Origin: an uncultured Actinomycetes bacterium
Lineage (GTDB): Bacteria; Actinomycetota; Actinomycetes; Mycobacteriales; Mycobacteriaceae
Direction of reading: 5' to 3'
NCBI GenBank assembly: GCA_903877095.1
Contig: CAIRCP010000142.1
Location: forward strand, 1 to 33,157
Length of the DNA: 33,157 nt
Shown: one piece after another, positions 22,821 to 33,129 of the stretch
Layout: every line of letters starts with the position of its first letter
Position numbering within the stretch: position 1 is the first letter of the stretch
Position numbers and translations under genes: made by a program
The notes under the pieces: generated by a model
Databases searched by the model: none
Seen by the model: the letters and a program-made list of their open reading frames with translations, nothing else
Told to the model about the DNA's origin: nothing

Positions 22821-23459
22821 ATGAGGACCTCGACCCGGTGGACGGTGGCGGTACTGGCGGTGCTGGCAACGTTGACGGTGGCGTTTGCGCTGGAAACCCG
22901 CGAGGCCGCGGTGCCGGCCGGGCAACCATCGGCCCAGGTCGCACGGACTCACCGCGATTCCGATACCCCCGAGGCGCTGGCTGAACCTCGACGTCGCGCC
23001 GACCTGCCGCCCTGCCCCGCTGCGAAGGGCGGTTCCGGCCCGGCTCGACTGCGCGGCGTCGTAGTGGAGTGCGCTGCCGACGGCACGAGCGTCGACGTGG
23101 GCCCCGCCCTGGCGAACCGTCCGGTGGTGCTGAATCTGTGGGCCTACTGGTGCGGACCGTGCGCCGAGGAACTGCCGGCCCTGCAGGCATACCAGCGCCG
23201 AGTGGGCAACGCGGTCAGCGTGGTGACCGTGCACCAGGACGAGAACGAGACCGCGGCACTGGTGCGGATGGCCGAACTGGGGGTGCGCCTTCCGGTGTTG
23301 CAGGACGGCCGGCGCAGCATCGCCGCCGCGCTCGGCGTGCCGAACGTGATGCCTGCGACGGTCGTGTTGCGGGCGAACGGTAGCGTGGCGGCAGTGTTGC
23401 CCGAGCCGTTCACCAGCGCCGACGGGATCGCAGCAGCGGTGGAGTCGGCGCTGCGGTGA
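22821..23459 (+). CDS. Membrane-anchored thioredoxin-like protein (TlpA/ResA type, Rv3673c-like)
   Basis: 212 aa. A signal-anchor helix (about residues 8-25) places the domain outside the membrane. The active site is WCGPC (110-114) in LWAYWCGPCAEELPAL, and a cis-proline motif occurs in VMPATVVL. Two further cysteines, C65 and C84, lie upstream and may pair. It probably reduces disulfides or matures c-type cytochromes in the envelope. The stop overlaps the GTG of the NUDIX gene (GTGA). Confidence 0.9.
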   Translation: MRTSTRWTVAVLAVLATLTVAFALETREAAVPAGQPSAQVARTHRDSDTPEALAEPRRRADLPPCPAAKGGSGPARLRGVVVECAADGTSVDVGPALANRPVVLNLWAYWCGPCAEELPALQAYQRRVGNAVSVVTVHQDENETAALVRMAELGVRLPVLQDGRRSIAAALGVPNVMPATVVLRANGSVAAVLPEPFTSADGIAAAVESALR

Positions 23460-24229
23460 AACCCGAGGACCCCGCATTCCCCGGGCTGCTCCGGCCGCAG
23501 GACCGTCCGCCGTGGTTGGCGCCACTGGTCGACAACGTGCACGGCGTTCCCGACGCCTACCGTCGCAGGGTCCCGCCGGAGGTGCTGGCCGCCATCACCG
23601 GTGTGCAGGGCACCGCTCCCGGGGCGCGTGACGCCGCCGTGCTGGTGCTCTTTTCCGGGCCGCATGCCGAATCGGAGCCCGGCGTGGTCCCTGGCGATGC
23701 CGACCTGTTGTTGACGGTTCGGGCCGGGACGCTGCGCCACCACGCCGGCCAGGCGGCGTTCCCGGGCGGAGCCGCCGATCCCGACGACGCCGGACCGGTG
23801 CACACTGCGCTGCGCGAGGCATGGGAAGAGACCGGCCTGGAACCCCGGCGGTTGCAGCCGCTGGCGACGCTGGAGCGAATGTTCATCCCGCCGTCGGGAT
23901 TTCACGTCGTCCCCGTCCTGGCCTATTCCCCGGATCCGGGACCGGTGATGGTCGTCAACGAATCGGAGACGGCGATCGTCGCGCGGGTTCCGTTGCGCGC
24001 CTTCGTCAATCCCGAGAACCGGCTGATGGTCTACCGGACCGGAGGTGGCGTGCGCTACGCCGGTCCGGCCTTCCTGCTCAACGAGATGCTGGTGTGGGGC
24101 TTCACCGGTCACGTCATCTCGGCGATGCTCGACGTCGCCGGATGGGCCCAGCCGTGGGATGCCGATAACGTACGGGAGTTGGACGAGGCGATGGCGCGCG
24201 TCGGTGGCGATAGTGAGGGACGGTTGTGA
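23456..24229 (+). CDS. NUDIX hydrolase, CoA pyrophosphatase-like (Rv3672c-like)
   Basis: 257 aa. The NUDIX box ends in REAWEETGLE; the preceding part (GGAADPDDAGPVHTAL) has Ala where the first Glu of the generic box would be, as is common in the CoA-type group (NudL-like). The upstream LRHHAGQAAFPGG resembles the motif of CoA pyrophosphatases. It should cleave CoA or a related nucleoside diphosphate derivative; the substrate is inferred. It overlaps the genes on both sides by 4 nt. Confidence 0.88.
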   Translation: MKPEDPAFPGLLRPQDRPPWLAPLVDNVHGVPDAYRRRVPPEVLAAITGVQGTAPGARDAAVLVLFSGPHAESEPGVVPGDADLLLTVRAGTLRHHAGQAAFPGGAADPDDAGPVHTALREAWEETGLEPRRLQPLATLERMFIPPSGFHVVPVLAYSPDPGPVMVVNESETAIVARVPLRAFVNPENRLMVYRTGGGVRYAGPAFLLNEMLVWGFTGHVISAMLDVAGWAQPWDADNVRELDEAMARVGGDSEGRL

Positions 24230-25416
24230 CGAGTTCGCAGTGGCTGGACATCGCGGTGATCGGCGTTGCGCTGATAGCGGCGATTTCCGGGTGGCGATCG
24301 GGTGCGTTGGGATCACTGATGTCGTTCGTGGGCGTCGTGCTGGGCGCCATCGCCGGCGTGATGCTCGCCCCGCACATCGTCAGCCATGTGCATTCGCCCC
24401 GCGGCAAGCTGTTCACCGCATTGTTCCTGATCCTGGCTCTGGTGGTGATCGGTGAGGTGGCTGGCGTCGTTCTCGGCCGGGCGGTGCGTGGGTCGATTCG
24501 CAGCGGCCCGTTCCGGGTGTTCGACTCCATCATCGGGGTGGCCCTGCAACTGGTGGTCGTGCTCGTCGCGGCATGGCTGCTCGGCAGCCCGCTCACATCG
24601 TCGAGTCAGCAGAACCTGGCCACGGCGGCGCGGGGCTCGAAGGTGATCTCCGAGGTCGACAAATACGCCCCCGAGTGGTTGCGGTCGGTGCCGAAGCGGA
24701 TGTTGGCACTGTTCAGCACATCGGGTCTGCCGGAGGTGCTCCAGCCGCCGGGCGGCACCTCGATCCAGGCTGTCGACCCGCCGGATCCGTCACTGGCAGA
24801 CGGCCTGGTGGTGTCCAAGTCCAAGCCCAGCGTCGTCAAGATCCGCGGCGTCGCGACGGCCTGCCAAAAGGTCCTTGAGGGAACGGGTTTCGTCATCGCG
24901 CCCAACCGGGTGATGTCCAATGCGCACGTCGTCGCCGGATCGGACAGCGTGACGGTGGAGGCCGAGGGCAAGAAGTACGACGCGACGGTGGTGTCCTACG
25001 ACCCGAGCGCCGACATCTCCATCCTCGACGTGCCGAACCTTCCGCAGGAGCCGTTGGTGTTCGCCGAGGAGCCGGCGAAGACCGGTACCGATGCGGTGGT
25101 GCTGGGCTATCCGGGCGGCGGCGAATTCGCCGCCACTCCGGCGCGGGTCCGGGAGATCATCGAACTCAGCGGCCCGGACATCTACAAGACGACCACCGTC
25201 AACCGCGAGGTCTACACCATCAGAGGACTTGTCCGGCAGGGCAATTCAGGTGGACCCATGATCAACCGCGCAGGGAAGGTCATCGGGGTGGTGTTCGGCG
25301 CCGCCGTTGACGACAACGACACCGGTTTCGTCATGACCACCGACGAGGTGTCCCGTCAGTTGGCGAAGATCGGCAACACCGCGAAAGTGCCCACCGGCGC
25401 CTGCGTCAACGGATAG
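24226..25416 (+). CDS. marP: Membrane-anchored periplasmic serine protease MarP
   Basis: 396 aa. About four transmembrane segments occupy residues 6-120 (CvpA-like region). The chymotrypsin-fold domain has H234 (SNAHVVAG), D263 (SADISIL) and S341 (GNSGGP). C213 and C393 correspond to the redox-sensitive disulfide known in M. tuberculosis MarP (Rv3671c), which is needed for acid resistance. All catalytic residues are present. It is last of the nth-thioredoxin-NUDIX-marP group; the thioredoxin-like neighbour is a plausible partner for the disulfide, but that is inference. Confidence 0.95.
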   Translation: MTSSQWLDIAVIGVALIAAISGWRSGALGSLMSFVGVVLGAIAGVMLAPHIVSHVHSPRGKLFTALFLILALVVIGEVAGVVLGRAVRGSIRSGPFRVFDSIIGVALQLVVVLVAAWLLGSPLTSSSQQNLATAARGSKVISEVDKYAPEWLRSVPKRMLALFSTSGLPEVLQPPGGTSIQAVDPPDPSLADGLVVSKSKPSVVKIRGVATACQKVLEGTGFVIAPNRVMSNAHVVAGSDSVTVEAEGKKYDATVVSYDPSADISILDVPNLPQEPLVFAEEPAKTGTDAVVLGYPGGGEFAATPARVREIIELSGPDIYKTTTVNREVYTIRGLVRQGNSGGPMINRAGKVIGVVFGAAVDDNDTGFVMTTDEVSRQLAKIGNTAKVPTGACVNG

Positions 25417-25434
25417 CGCTGTGCTGTAAGGCTT

Positions 25435-26376
25435 TCAGGAGCCGTTCAGGAAACGCTGCAACAGCGCGTTGACCTCGGCCGGCGACTCTTCGTGCGCGTA
25501 ATGGCCCGCGTGCGCCACGCTCGCGAACCGGCCGTGGGCGGCATACCGCCGGCTGCGGTCGACCGGATCGGCCAGCACGTAGGGATCTGCCTCGCCGCGC
25601 AGGTGCAGCAGTGGAACATCGAGTTGCCGGTCCATCAGTTTCATGAACCGCCGGCCTTCGGCGCGTAGTTGGCTACGGACCGCCCAGCGTTGATACTCCA
25701 GTGCGGAGTGCGCCGCCGACGGAATCTGGATCGCCTGGCGCAGGTGTGCGATGGTCTCGGAGAAGTCCTCGGAGGCAACCCATTTGGCGGACGCTCGACT
25801 GCGCACCAGCCTCTCCAGGTCGACCGCGTCGTGTCGGGTGAGCAGGTGTTCGGGCCATCGGGGCAGCTGGTAGCCGAGCAGACTGGGCAGCAGGGCGCGG
25901 CGCTGATCGGGGCATGCCAGAACCGACCGCTTCAACGCCGCCGGGTGCGGCGAGCTGATGAGTCCGACGGCCTGCACCACCCTGGGGTGCAGCACCGCGG
26001 TTGCCCAGCAGACCAGCCCCCCGTCGGCGTGGCCGATGAGGGTCGCCGAGGTGTGTCCCAAGGCGCGGACCAGGCCGGCGGTGTCGCCGGCCAGAGTCCA
26101 ACCGTCATAGCCGCGCGGCGGCTTGTCGCTTCCGCTGTAGCCGCGCAGGTCCACGGCCACCACCCGGGCCCCCGACAAGCCGGTCAACTGGTGGCGCCAG
26201 GACCACCAGAACGAGGCGAACCCGTGCAACAGGATCACTAGCGGCCGGGCCGTGGTCGGCGTGTCGTCGTCGCCCGGCAGTGCCTCGACGCACTGGAACC
26301 GGATCCCGTTGGCGTGGACGTCGTGGTGACGCCACGGACCCGCGATGCGGGTGACCGACGGGTCCGGCTGCGCCAT
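25435..26376 (-). CDS. ephE: Alpha/beta hydrolase, epoxide hydrolase EphE-like
   Basis: 313 aa from ATG 26376, overlapping the upstream TGA by one base (TGATG); GTG 26379 is an equivalent choice. HGFASFWWSWR (51-61) forms the oxyanion loop, DLRGYSGSDKP follows (76-86), the nucleophile is D118 in GHADGG, and the catalytic His is in AHAGHYAHEES near the end. Asp as nucleophile fits an epoxide hydrolase. The natural substrate is not known. It converges with marP, 18 bp apart. Confidence 0.88.
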   Translation of the reverse strand: MAQPDPSVTRIAGPWRHHDVHANGIRFQCVEALPGDDDTPTTARPLVILLHGFASFWWSWRHQLTGLSGARVVAVDLRGYSGSDKPPRGYDGWTLAGDTAGLVRALGHTSATLIGHADGGLVCWATAVLHPRVVQAVGLISSPHPAALKRSVLACPDQRRALLPSLLGYQLPRWPEHLLTRHDAVDLERLVRSRASAKWVASEDFSETIAHLRQAIQIPSAAHSALEYQRWAVRSQLRAEGRRFMKLMDRQLDVPLLHLRGEADPYVLADPVDRSRRYAAHGRFASVAHAGHYAHEESPAEVNALLQRFLNGS

Positions 26377-27398
26377 CACCAGCCCGACGGGTCGCCGGGC
26401 TGGTGGTCGTGCTCGTGCTCGGGTGTGACGGGCAACCCGGTATCGGCAAAAATGGCTGCGGTCGGATCGTCCGTGGCATCGCGATAGACAACGTGCACGG
26501 GTGGGATCGGACCGGTTGGTTCGTCGGAATAGACCACCGTTTCGTCGGTGTAGCTCTCCTCGGTGTAGATCACCACCGTGTCGTCGGAGTCGGAGTCGGT
26601 GGCTATGGCGTCGGTGTAGGACGCCGGTTCGTAGCGCACCGGCTCGTCGGAGTAGGCGGTCTCGTCGGAGTACGCCTCCGGCGCGGGGTAGACCGTCTCC
26701 GCGGCATAGGTGGTCGTGTCGTCGGCGGTGTCATAAGTTACCGCCGGCTCGGCATAGACCGTCGGCTCCTCGTATACCTCAATCGCGGTGACGGGCGCCG
26801 CTGCCACGGCGGCGGAGGTGGGCTGCCGGACCGGCGTGGGGGCGACGGCCGGGCGGGGCTTGGGCGCTGCGGCCGGGGCTACGGCCCGCGCGGCCGGTGC
26901 CGCCGGGGTCACGGGGGCGGCGGCCGAGTGGGCCGCACCGGTGAATTTCTGCAGCCCGGGGGTGAGCGCCGCGGTGGTTTCCTTGACCGACTCGATGGTC
27001 TGCTGCGGCCCCCGGATGCGCCGGACCTTGCGGTAACCGAGGAAGGCGAACGCGGCCGTCACGAGCAGCATCAGCAGGAACACGATCAGGAACGCGGCCC
27101 ATCGCCACAGCCAGGTGTCGAGCAATTCGGCCAGGAAGAAGAACAGGAAGAAAGTCGAGTAGAGCAGCACGACGAGGGCCACGATGAAGAAGACACTGCC
27201 GGTCAGTCCCTTTTTCACATCGCGGGTGATCTCGGCCTTCGCCAGTTCGACCTCGGCGCGGACCAGCGTCGACATCTGCGCGCTCGCGTCCCTGACCAGA
27301 TCGCCGATCGAGGGATTGTCCGGCATGGCGTGGGGGTCAATCAGCGGAATGGAGGTCACCGTGTCGGGCACCCCATTCTTGCGATCCCGTTTGCTCAC
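26376..27398 (-). CDS. Phage-holin-like membrane protein with acidic Tyr/Asp/Glu-rich tail (Rv3669-like)
   Basis: 340 aa from GTG 27398, which has GGAGGA six bases upstream. The N-terminal part (NPSIGDLVRDASAQMSTLVRAEVELAKAEI) is the amphipathic helix of the actinobacterial phage holin/DUF1469-type proteins. Two transmembrane helices lie at about 67-90 and 98-121, then a basic stretch (YRKVRRIRG). After an Ala/Pro-rich linker (about 150-200) comes a tail of about 140 residues rich in D, E, T, S and Y with repeats such as YSDEP and YTDET. Coupled to ephE. Role unknown; it is not evidence of a prophage. Confidence 0.85.
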   Translation of the reverse strand: MSKRDRKNGVPDTVTSIPLIDPHAMPDNPSIGDLVRDASAQMSTLVRAEVELAKAEITRDVKKGLTGSVFFIVALVVLLYSTFFLFFFLAELLDTWLWRWAAFLIVFLLMLLVTAAFAFLGYRKVRRIRGPQQTIESVKETTAALTPGLQKFTGAAHSAAAPVTPAAPAARAVAPAAAPKPRPAVAPTPVRQPTSAAVAAAPVTAIEVYEEPTVYAEPAVTYDTADDTTTYAAETVYPAPEAYSDETAYSDEPVRYEPASYTDAIATDSDSDDTVVIYTEESYTDETVVYSDEPTGPIPPVHVVYRDATDDPTAAIFADTGLPVTPEHEHDHQPGDPSGW

Positions 27399-27520
27399 GA
27401 CAGTCCTCCAGGGCTCGATTGGCGTTCCACGCGGGGCCGATGGTGTTCCACGCCGGGGGTAGATGTGGTCGCGGTTCATGTTGCCATGTCGGACCCGCGG
27501 ACGGAGTACCCCGCGCCTTG

Positions 27521-27553
27521 TTGCGGATGTTACTGATGTTGCAGGAGTAAACT
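27521..27553 (+). promoter_or_regulatory. Putative promoter of the secreted protease gene
   Basis: TAAACT (27548-27553) fits TANNNT and lies 34 nt before GTG 27588. TTGCGG at 27521 is 21 nt upstream, too far for a good -35. The 189-bp divergent gap also holds the upstream region of the holin-like gene. Confidence 0.28.
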
Positions 27554-27587
27554 AGAAAACCGGGTGGGACAACCGTTGGAGGTATCC

Positions 27588-28331
27588 GTGAAGTCTGCGC
27601 TTCAGATGTGGCGTACGGCAGGCGCCGCGATTCTTGGACCGACCCTCGTCGTCTCCGCCGTCCTGGCCGCCTCGCTCCCGGCGCCGGCGATTGCCGGGGC
27701 AGCAGACAAGGTGCCGATGGGCGGTGGCGCCGGAATCGTGATCGACACCGACACCTACTGCACCCTGACCGCGATCGGCACCGACAAAACCGGTGCGCTG
27801 ATCGGGTTCACCTCCGCCCACTGCGGTGGACCCGGCGCCCAGATCTCCGCCGAAGGCGCCACGGACCGCGGCGTGATCGGCACCATGGTGGCCGGCAACG
27901 ACGGACTCGACTACGCCGTCATCCGTTTCGATCCGGCAAAGGTGCAACCGGTCTCCAACTGGAACGGCTTCGCGATCGACGGCATCGGCCCCGACCCGGC
28001 ATTCGGTCAGGTGGCCTGCAAGCTCGGCCGCACCACCGGCTACTCCTGCGGGGTGACGTGGGGTCCGGGTCAGAGTCCGGGCACCATCGTCAATCAAGTG
28101 TGCGGCCGGCCGGGGGACTCCGGCGCCCCTGTGACGGTCAATAACAAGCTGGTCGGGATGATCCACGGCGCGTTCACGGACGGCCTGCCGACGTGTGTCA
28201 TCAAGTACATCCCGCTGCACACCCCGGCCATCACCATGTCGATGAACGCCATCCTGGCCGACCTGGCGGCCAAGGATCGGCCCGGTGCGGGCTTCGTCCC
28301 GACGCCCGGTGTACCGCCGGCACCCGCCTGA
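27588..28331 (+). CDS. Secreted chymotrypsin-like serine protease (Rv3668c-like)
   Basis: 247 aa from GTG 27588, with GGAGG five bases upstream. A signal peptide (about residues 1-38) ends at a probable cleavage site, APAIAGA. The S1 triad is H78 (SAHCGG), D108 (GLDYAVI) and S178 (RPGDSGAP); several cysteines (C58, C79, C144, C154, C172 and one near 205) could form disulfides. It resembles alpha-lytic-type S1 proteases but without a pro-domain. Substrate unknown. Confidence 0.9.
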   Translation: MKSALQMWRTAGAAILGPTLVVSAVLAASLPAPAIAGAADKVPMGGGAGIVIDTDTYCTLTAIGTDKTGALIGFTSAHCGGPGAQISAEGATDRGVIGTMVAGNDGLDYAVIRFDPAKVQPVSNWNGFAIDGIGPDPAFGQVACKLGRTTGYSCGVTWGPGQSPGTIVNQVCGRPGDSGAPVTVNNKLVGMIHGAFTDGLPTCVIKYIPLHTPAITMSMNAILADLAAKDRPGAGFVPTPGVPPAPA

Positions 28332-28362
28332 GGCTTCGCCGGAACCACCGACTGTCACCCGC

Positions 28363-28368
28363 CATAAT
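28363..28368 (+). promoter_or_regulatory. Putative -10 box (leaderless) for the chromate transporter pair
   Basis: CATAAT, one base from TATAAT, ends 7 nt before ATG 28376. Confidence 0.5.
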
Positions 28369-28375
28369 CCCCGGC

Positions 28376-28939
28376 ATGGCCGATCACCCGCCCGCGGGCG
28401 CACCGATTCCGACGCACGCCGAACTCTTTTTGGCGTTCTTCAGGATCACACTCTCCGGGTTCGGTGGTGCTCTGCCATGGGCGCGACGAATGCTGGTCGA
28501 ACAGAAAGAGTGGTTGACGCCGCAGGAGTTCAACGATGTCTACGCTCTCTGCCAGCTACTGCCGGGGCCCAATGTGGTGAATCTCGCGGCAATCTTCGGC
28601 TCGCGGGCGCGGGGCGCCGGCGGCGCGATCGCCGCGTGGGCAGGTTTCCTGCTGCTGCCCTTCTCGGTGATGGTGGCAGCCGCGGTTCTATACGGGAGCT
28701 ACGGCGAAGTCCGGGCGGTGCGCGGGGTGCTGTCCGGCATGGCACCTGCTGCCGCGGGCCTGCTGCTGGCAACCGCCGCCAAGATGGCGGTGCCGATCTT
28801 CCGGCGCCGGGGGGCCGCGGCCGCCATCGTCGTCGCCGTGGCGCTTGCGATCGGCGTCATGGGCTGGCCGCTGCTGTATGTACTGCTGGCCCTCACCCCC
28901 TTGAGCATCATGGCAAGCGCTTGGACGGCGCGGCGATGA
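28376..28939 (+). CDS. Chromate transporter, N-terminal-type half protein
   Basis: 187 aa, a single CHR domain with about five to six transmembrane segments. Family motifs are FRITLSGFGGALPWARR (about residues 22-38) and LCQLLPGPNVVNLA (about 60-73). Short-chain CHR proteins work as pairs with opposite membrane topology; the partner is the next gene, overlapping by ATGA. They export chromate with sulfate-like recognition; whether chromate is the true substrate is not known. Not part of the conserved M. tuberculosis order. Confidence 0.9.
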   Translation: MADHPPAGAPIPTHAELFLAFFRITLSGFGGALPWARRMLVEQKEWLTPQEFNDVYALCQLLPGPNVVNLAAIFGSRARGAGGAIAAWAGFLLLPFSVMVAAAVLYGSYGEVRAVRGVLSGMAPAAAGLLLATAAKMAVPIFRRRGAAAAIVVAVALAIGVMGWPLLYVLLALTPLSIMASAWTARR

Positions 28940-29466
28940 ACCACGACGCACTACTGGCCACCCTGGCAGTCCAGTTCGCGATCATCGCCCTGCTGTCGTT
29001 CGGGGGTGCGAACGCCGTGCTGCCTGAAATGCACCGTCAGGCAGTCGAACTGCATTCCTGGGTCAACGAACATCAGTTCGCCGATATGTTCGCGATCTCA
29101 CGGGTGGTCCCCGGGCCCAACGTCATGATCGTCACGCTGATCGGATTTCATCTCGCGGGCTTCCTCGGCGCGCTCGTCGCGACTCTGGCGATGTGCGGCC
29201 CCACCGCGGTCGTGGCTTACGTCTTCGGCCGGGCCTGGAATCGGTTCAAGCATGCCCGGTGGAGGGCGGTCGCCGAGGCCGGGCTGGCCCCGATCTCGGT
29301 GGGCCTCGTTGCGGCGAGTGGCATCGTCCTGACCATGACGACCAGTGTCAGCATCCCTGCCGCCCTGACGGTGTTCGGCACTGCTGCGATGACTTACTGG
29401 ACGCGGTGGAGTCCGCTCTGGGCGATCGGGGCCGGGGCGTTCCTCGGCCTGGCCGGCCTGATCTGA
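28936..29466 (+). CDS. Chromate transporter, C-terminal-type half protein
   Basis: 176 aa, the second CHR domain. LLSFGGANAVLPEM (about residues 20-33) and SRVVPGPNVMIVT (about 55-67) mirror the motifs of the first subunit. The ATG overlaps the preceding stop (ATGA), indicating coupled synthesis of the two halves in equal amounts. It converges with acs, 18 bp apart. Confidence 0.9.
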   Translation: MNHDALLATLAVQFAIIALLSFGGANAVLPEMHRQAVELHSWVNEHQFADMFAISRVVPGPNVMIVTLIGFHLAGFLGALVATLAMCGPTAVVAYVFGRAWNRFKHARWRAVAEAGLAPISVGLVAASGIVLTMTTSVSIPAALTVFGTAAMTYWTRWSPLWAIGAGAFLGLAGLI

Positions 29467-29484
29467 CCCCGTCGAACGGCGGTA

Positions 29485-31464
<1,980 letters not shown>

Positions 31465-31471
31465 GGATGTG

Positions 31472-31477
31472 AGCGTA
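31472..31477 (-). promoter_or_regulatory. Putative -10 box (leaderless) for acs
   Basis: On the minus strand TACGCT ends 7 nt before ATG 31464. Confidence 0.48.
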
Positions 31478-31600
31478 ATCACTCCCGAAAACCTGTTGCG
31501 CGGGTACGCCGGGCTGATCGCCGGACGGCGGATGCGGCGCGGCGAACGGCCATCCAGCCTCCGCCAGCGGTCCTCCTGCGTGACCGCGACCGGCTGGTAC

Positions 31601-31606
31601 TAGCGT
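31601..31606 (+). promoter_or_regulatory. Putative -10 box (leaderless) for the Rv3662c-like gene
   Basis: TAGCGT ends 8 nt before GTG 31615, which supports that codon as the start. Confidence 0.4.
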
Positions 31607-31614
31607 GGGCCGCC

Positions 31615-32391
31615 GTGACACCCCGACAGCGAGACCTCCTCGCGCCGCTGCTGGATCTGCCTGGTGTGGCCGATGCCGCAGAGGCTGCGCGCAGCGCACT
31701 CGGCAAGTCCCACCGCCACCGCGCGAATCTGCGGAACTGGTCGGTGACCGCCGCAGAGTCGACGGTTCGTGGCGCACGGTCGTCCTCGGCGCTCGACGGG
31801 GGCGGGATTGACCTCGAGGCCGCCTCCGGTTCGGCGGACCCGGTCCTGGCCGGTGCACTGCGCGCGGGGCAGGCGATCGAGGGTGGTGCGACCAATCTGG
31901 TGGGAACTTGGCCGCGGGCTCCGCTGCAGGCGCTCGCCCGGCTGCACGCCCTGGCGGCGGCGGATCTTGTGGACGATGACGCCGCCCTCGGCAGGCCCCG
32001 GCAGAGCCCCGAGCTGGCAGCCCGGCTGGATCTGATGACGCGGCTGGTGACCGGTGGCAGCTCCGCCCCGGCTCCCGTGCTCGCCGCCGTCGCGCATGGC
32101 GAGATGCTGTCCCTGGCTCCCTTTGGCAGCGCGGACGGTGTTGTGGCGCGGGCTGTTTCGCGTCTGGTCACCATCGCGACCGGACTTGATCCACATGGCC
32201 TGGGAGTGCCCGAGGTCTACTGGCTGCGTCGGCCGGATGAGTACCGGGATGCGGCGGCCGCCTTTGCCGGCGGACAGCCCGACGGCGTTGGCGCGTGGGT
32301 GCTCATGTGCTGCCGCGCGCTGGAAGACGGTGCGCGCGAAGCCTTGTCGATCGCAGAGGCAGTCGCCGACCAGCCCCGGCGGGAGCAGTAG
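31615..32391 (+). CDS. Conserved actinobacterial protein of unknown function (Rv3662c-like)
   Basis: 258 aa from GTG 31615. It is mostly helical and Ala-rich. Segments such as LGKSHRHRANLRNWSVTAAES near residue 32, RAPLQALARLHALAAADLVDDD near 103 and VPEVYWLRRPDEYRDAAAAFAGG near 200 resemble the proteins annotated only as conserved hypothetical or oxidoreductase at Rv3662c; the middle part recalls Fic-associated helical proteins but lacks the HPFxxGNGR motif. No transmembrane segment. Divergent from acs. In M. tuberculosis the dpp operon lies between these two genes; it is absent here. Confidence 0.78.
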   Translation: MTPRQRDLLAPLLDLPGVADAAEAARSALGKSHRHRANLRNWSVTAAESTVRGARSSSALDGGGIDLEAASGSADPVLAGALRAGQAIEGGATNLVGTWPRAPLQALARLHALAAADLVDDDAALGRPRQSPELAARLDLMTRLVTGGSSAPAPVLAAVAHGEMLSLAPFGSADGVVARAVSRLVTIATGLDPHGLGVPEVYWLRRPDEYRDAAAAFAGGQPDGVGAWVLMCCRALEDGAREALSIAEAVADQPRREQ

Positions 32392-32429
32392 TCCCGGGAC
32401 CCCTACCGATCCCTGTGCCATCACAGCAA

Positions 32430-32470
32430 AGCGGGCGGCGCTCCGAAACGTGTTCGGCTCGCCGCCCGCT
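32430..32470 (+). terminator. Long hairpin terminator after the Rv3662c-like gene
   Basis: AGCGGGCGGCG (32430-32440) pairs perfectly with CGCCGCCCGCT (32460-32470), and inside it CCGAA (32443-32447) pairs with TTCGG (32453-32457). There is no T run, which fits the GC-rich stem-only terminators proposed for mycobacteria. It ends 39 nt past the stop codon. Confidence 0.7.
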
Positions 32471-32816
32471 AGCACGGTGTGCGAGTTACCAAGCGTGCTA
32501 GGTGGGTTGCGTGGGTGGCCTCGGCGACTTTGCATTCTGCCTCGGGGTCAACACTTCGGATGGAGCCGGTTGATCCGTCTGGAGTTATGCAATTGCGCAG
32601 GCCCGCAACACTTTTGCCATCTTCGCGGCTTGCTTCGCGTGGGTACTCGTATCCGTGCTGGATGCTTGGATTCGGGAAGTAGAACCTTCTCTTCCGGTCC
32701 TACCTTGGCCTTCACCAAACTTCCGTGACTCCTTTGTACTACGTGATGGCAGTCACAGCAAGAGCAAAACGCAGATCGGTTGAACACGGGCGAAGAAATC
32801 GCCGTCGCGTACGCCA

Positions 32817-32854
32817 GTCGGCGCCTCGGGTGAGGCCCGTCGGCGCTTCGGGTG
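32817..32854. repeat. 16-bp direct repeat, two copies
   Basis: GTCGGCGCCTCGGGTG (32817-32832) recurs as GTCGGCGCTTCGGGTG (32839-32854) with one difference and a 22-bp period. Confidence 0.7.
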
Positions 32855-33043
32855 CCCGGCGCTGACATTGGAAACCGGACTTTCACATTCACGAGTCGCG
32901 CGGGGGTAGAGGCGCTGACTCGGGCGCCAGGCGCAGGCCGTCGCCCCCAATCCGGCCGAGGGCAAAATTGGCAGATCAAGACACGTGTCCGAGGCTGCAG
33001 ATTCACAGGAAATGCCCGTCAGTTCACAGGTGCGAAATGCCGA

Positions 33044-33103
33044 GGTGCCTCACCTAAAAGTGAGCGCGAAGTAGTGGCTGGTGCCTCACGCATGGTGAGC
33101 GCG
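33044..33103. repeat. Two copies of a palindromic unit GGTGCCTCAC-N5/6-GTGAGCGCG
   Basis: Copy 1 is 33044-33068 with spacer CTAAAA; copy 2 is 33080-33103 with spacer GCATG. Each can form a CTCAC/GTGAG hairpin, and the GTGAG of copy 1 can also pair with the CTCAC of copy 2. The second copy is further enclosed by CGAAGTAG (33067-33074) and CTACTTCG (33117-33124). Confidence 0.7.
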
Positions 33104-33129
33104 TGGGGGGCTTGCGCTACTTCGTCTTG

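Noticed and set aside
26376..27398. Prophage indicated by a holin-like gene
   Set aside because: The protein belongs to a chromosomal actinobacterial membrane family at a conserved locus, and no other phage gene is present.
32746..32865. 39-codon Arg/Ala-rich frame starting MAVTARAKRR
   Set aside because: No convincing ribosome site, no known family, and it runs over the direct repeat out of phase, so it is probably accidental.
32548..33006. Minus-strand frame of about 150 codons rich in Cys, His and Arg
   Set aside because: Lacks the GC bias at third positions, lacks a recognisable domain (no complete HNH or zinc-binding pattern) and spans the repeats.
33038..33060. IdeR iron box (TTAGGTGAGGC on the minus strand near the first palindromic repeat)
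   Set aside because: Only the left half resembles the iron box; the right half does not match.
33044..33103. CRISPR array
   Set aside because: Only two copies, spacing too short, and no cas genes.
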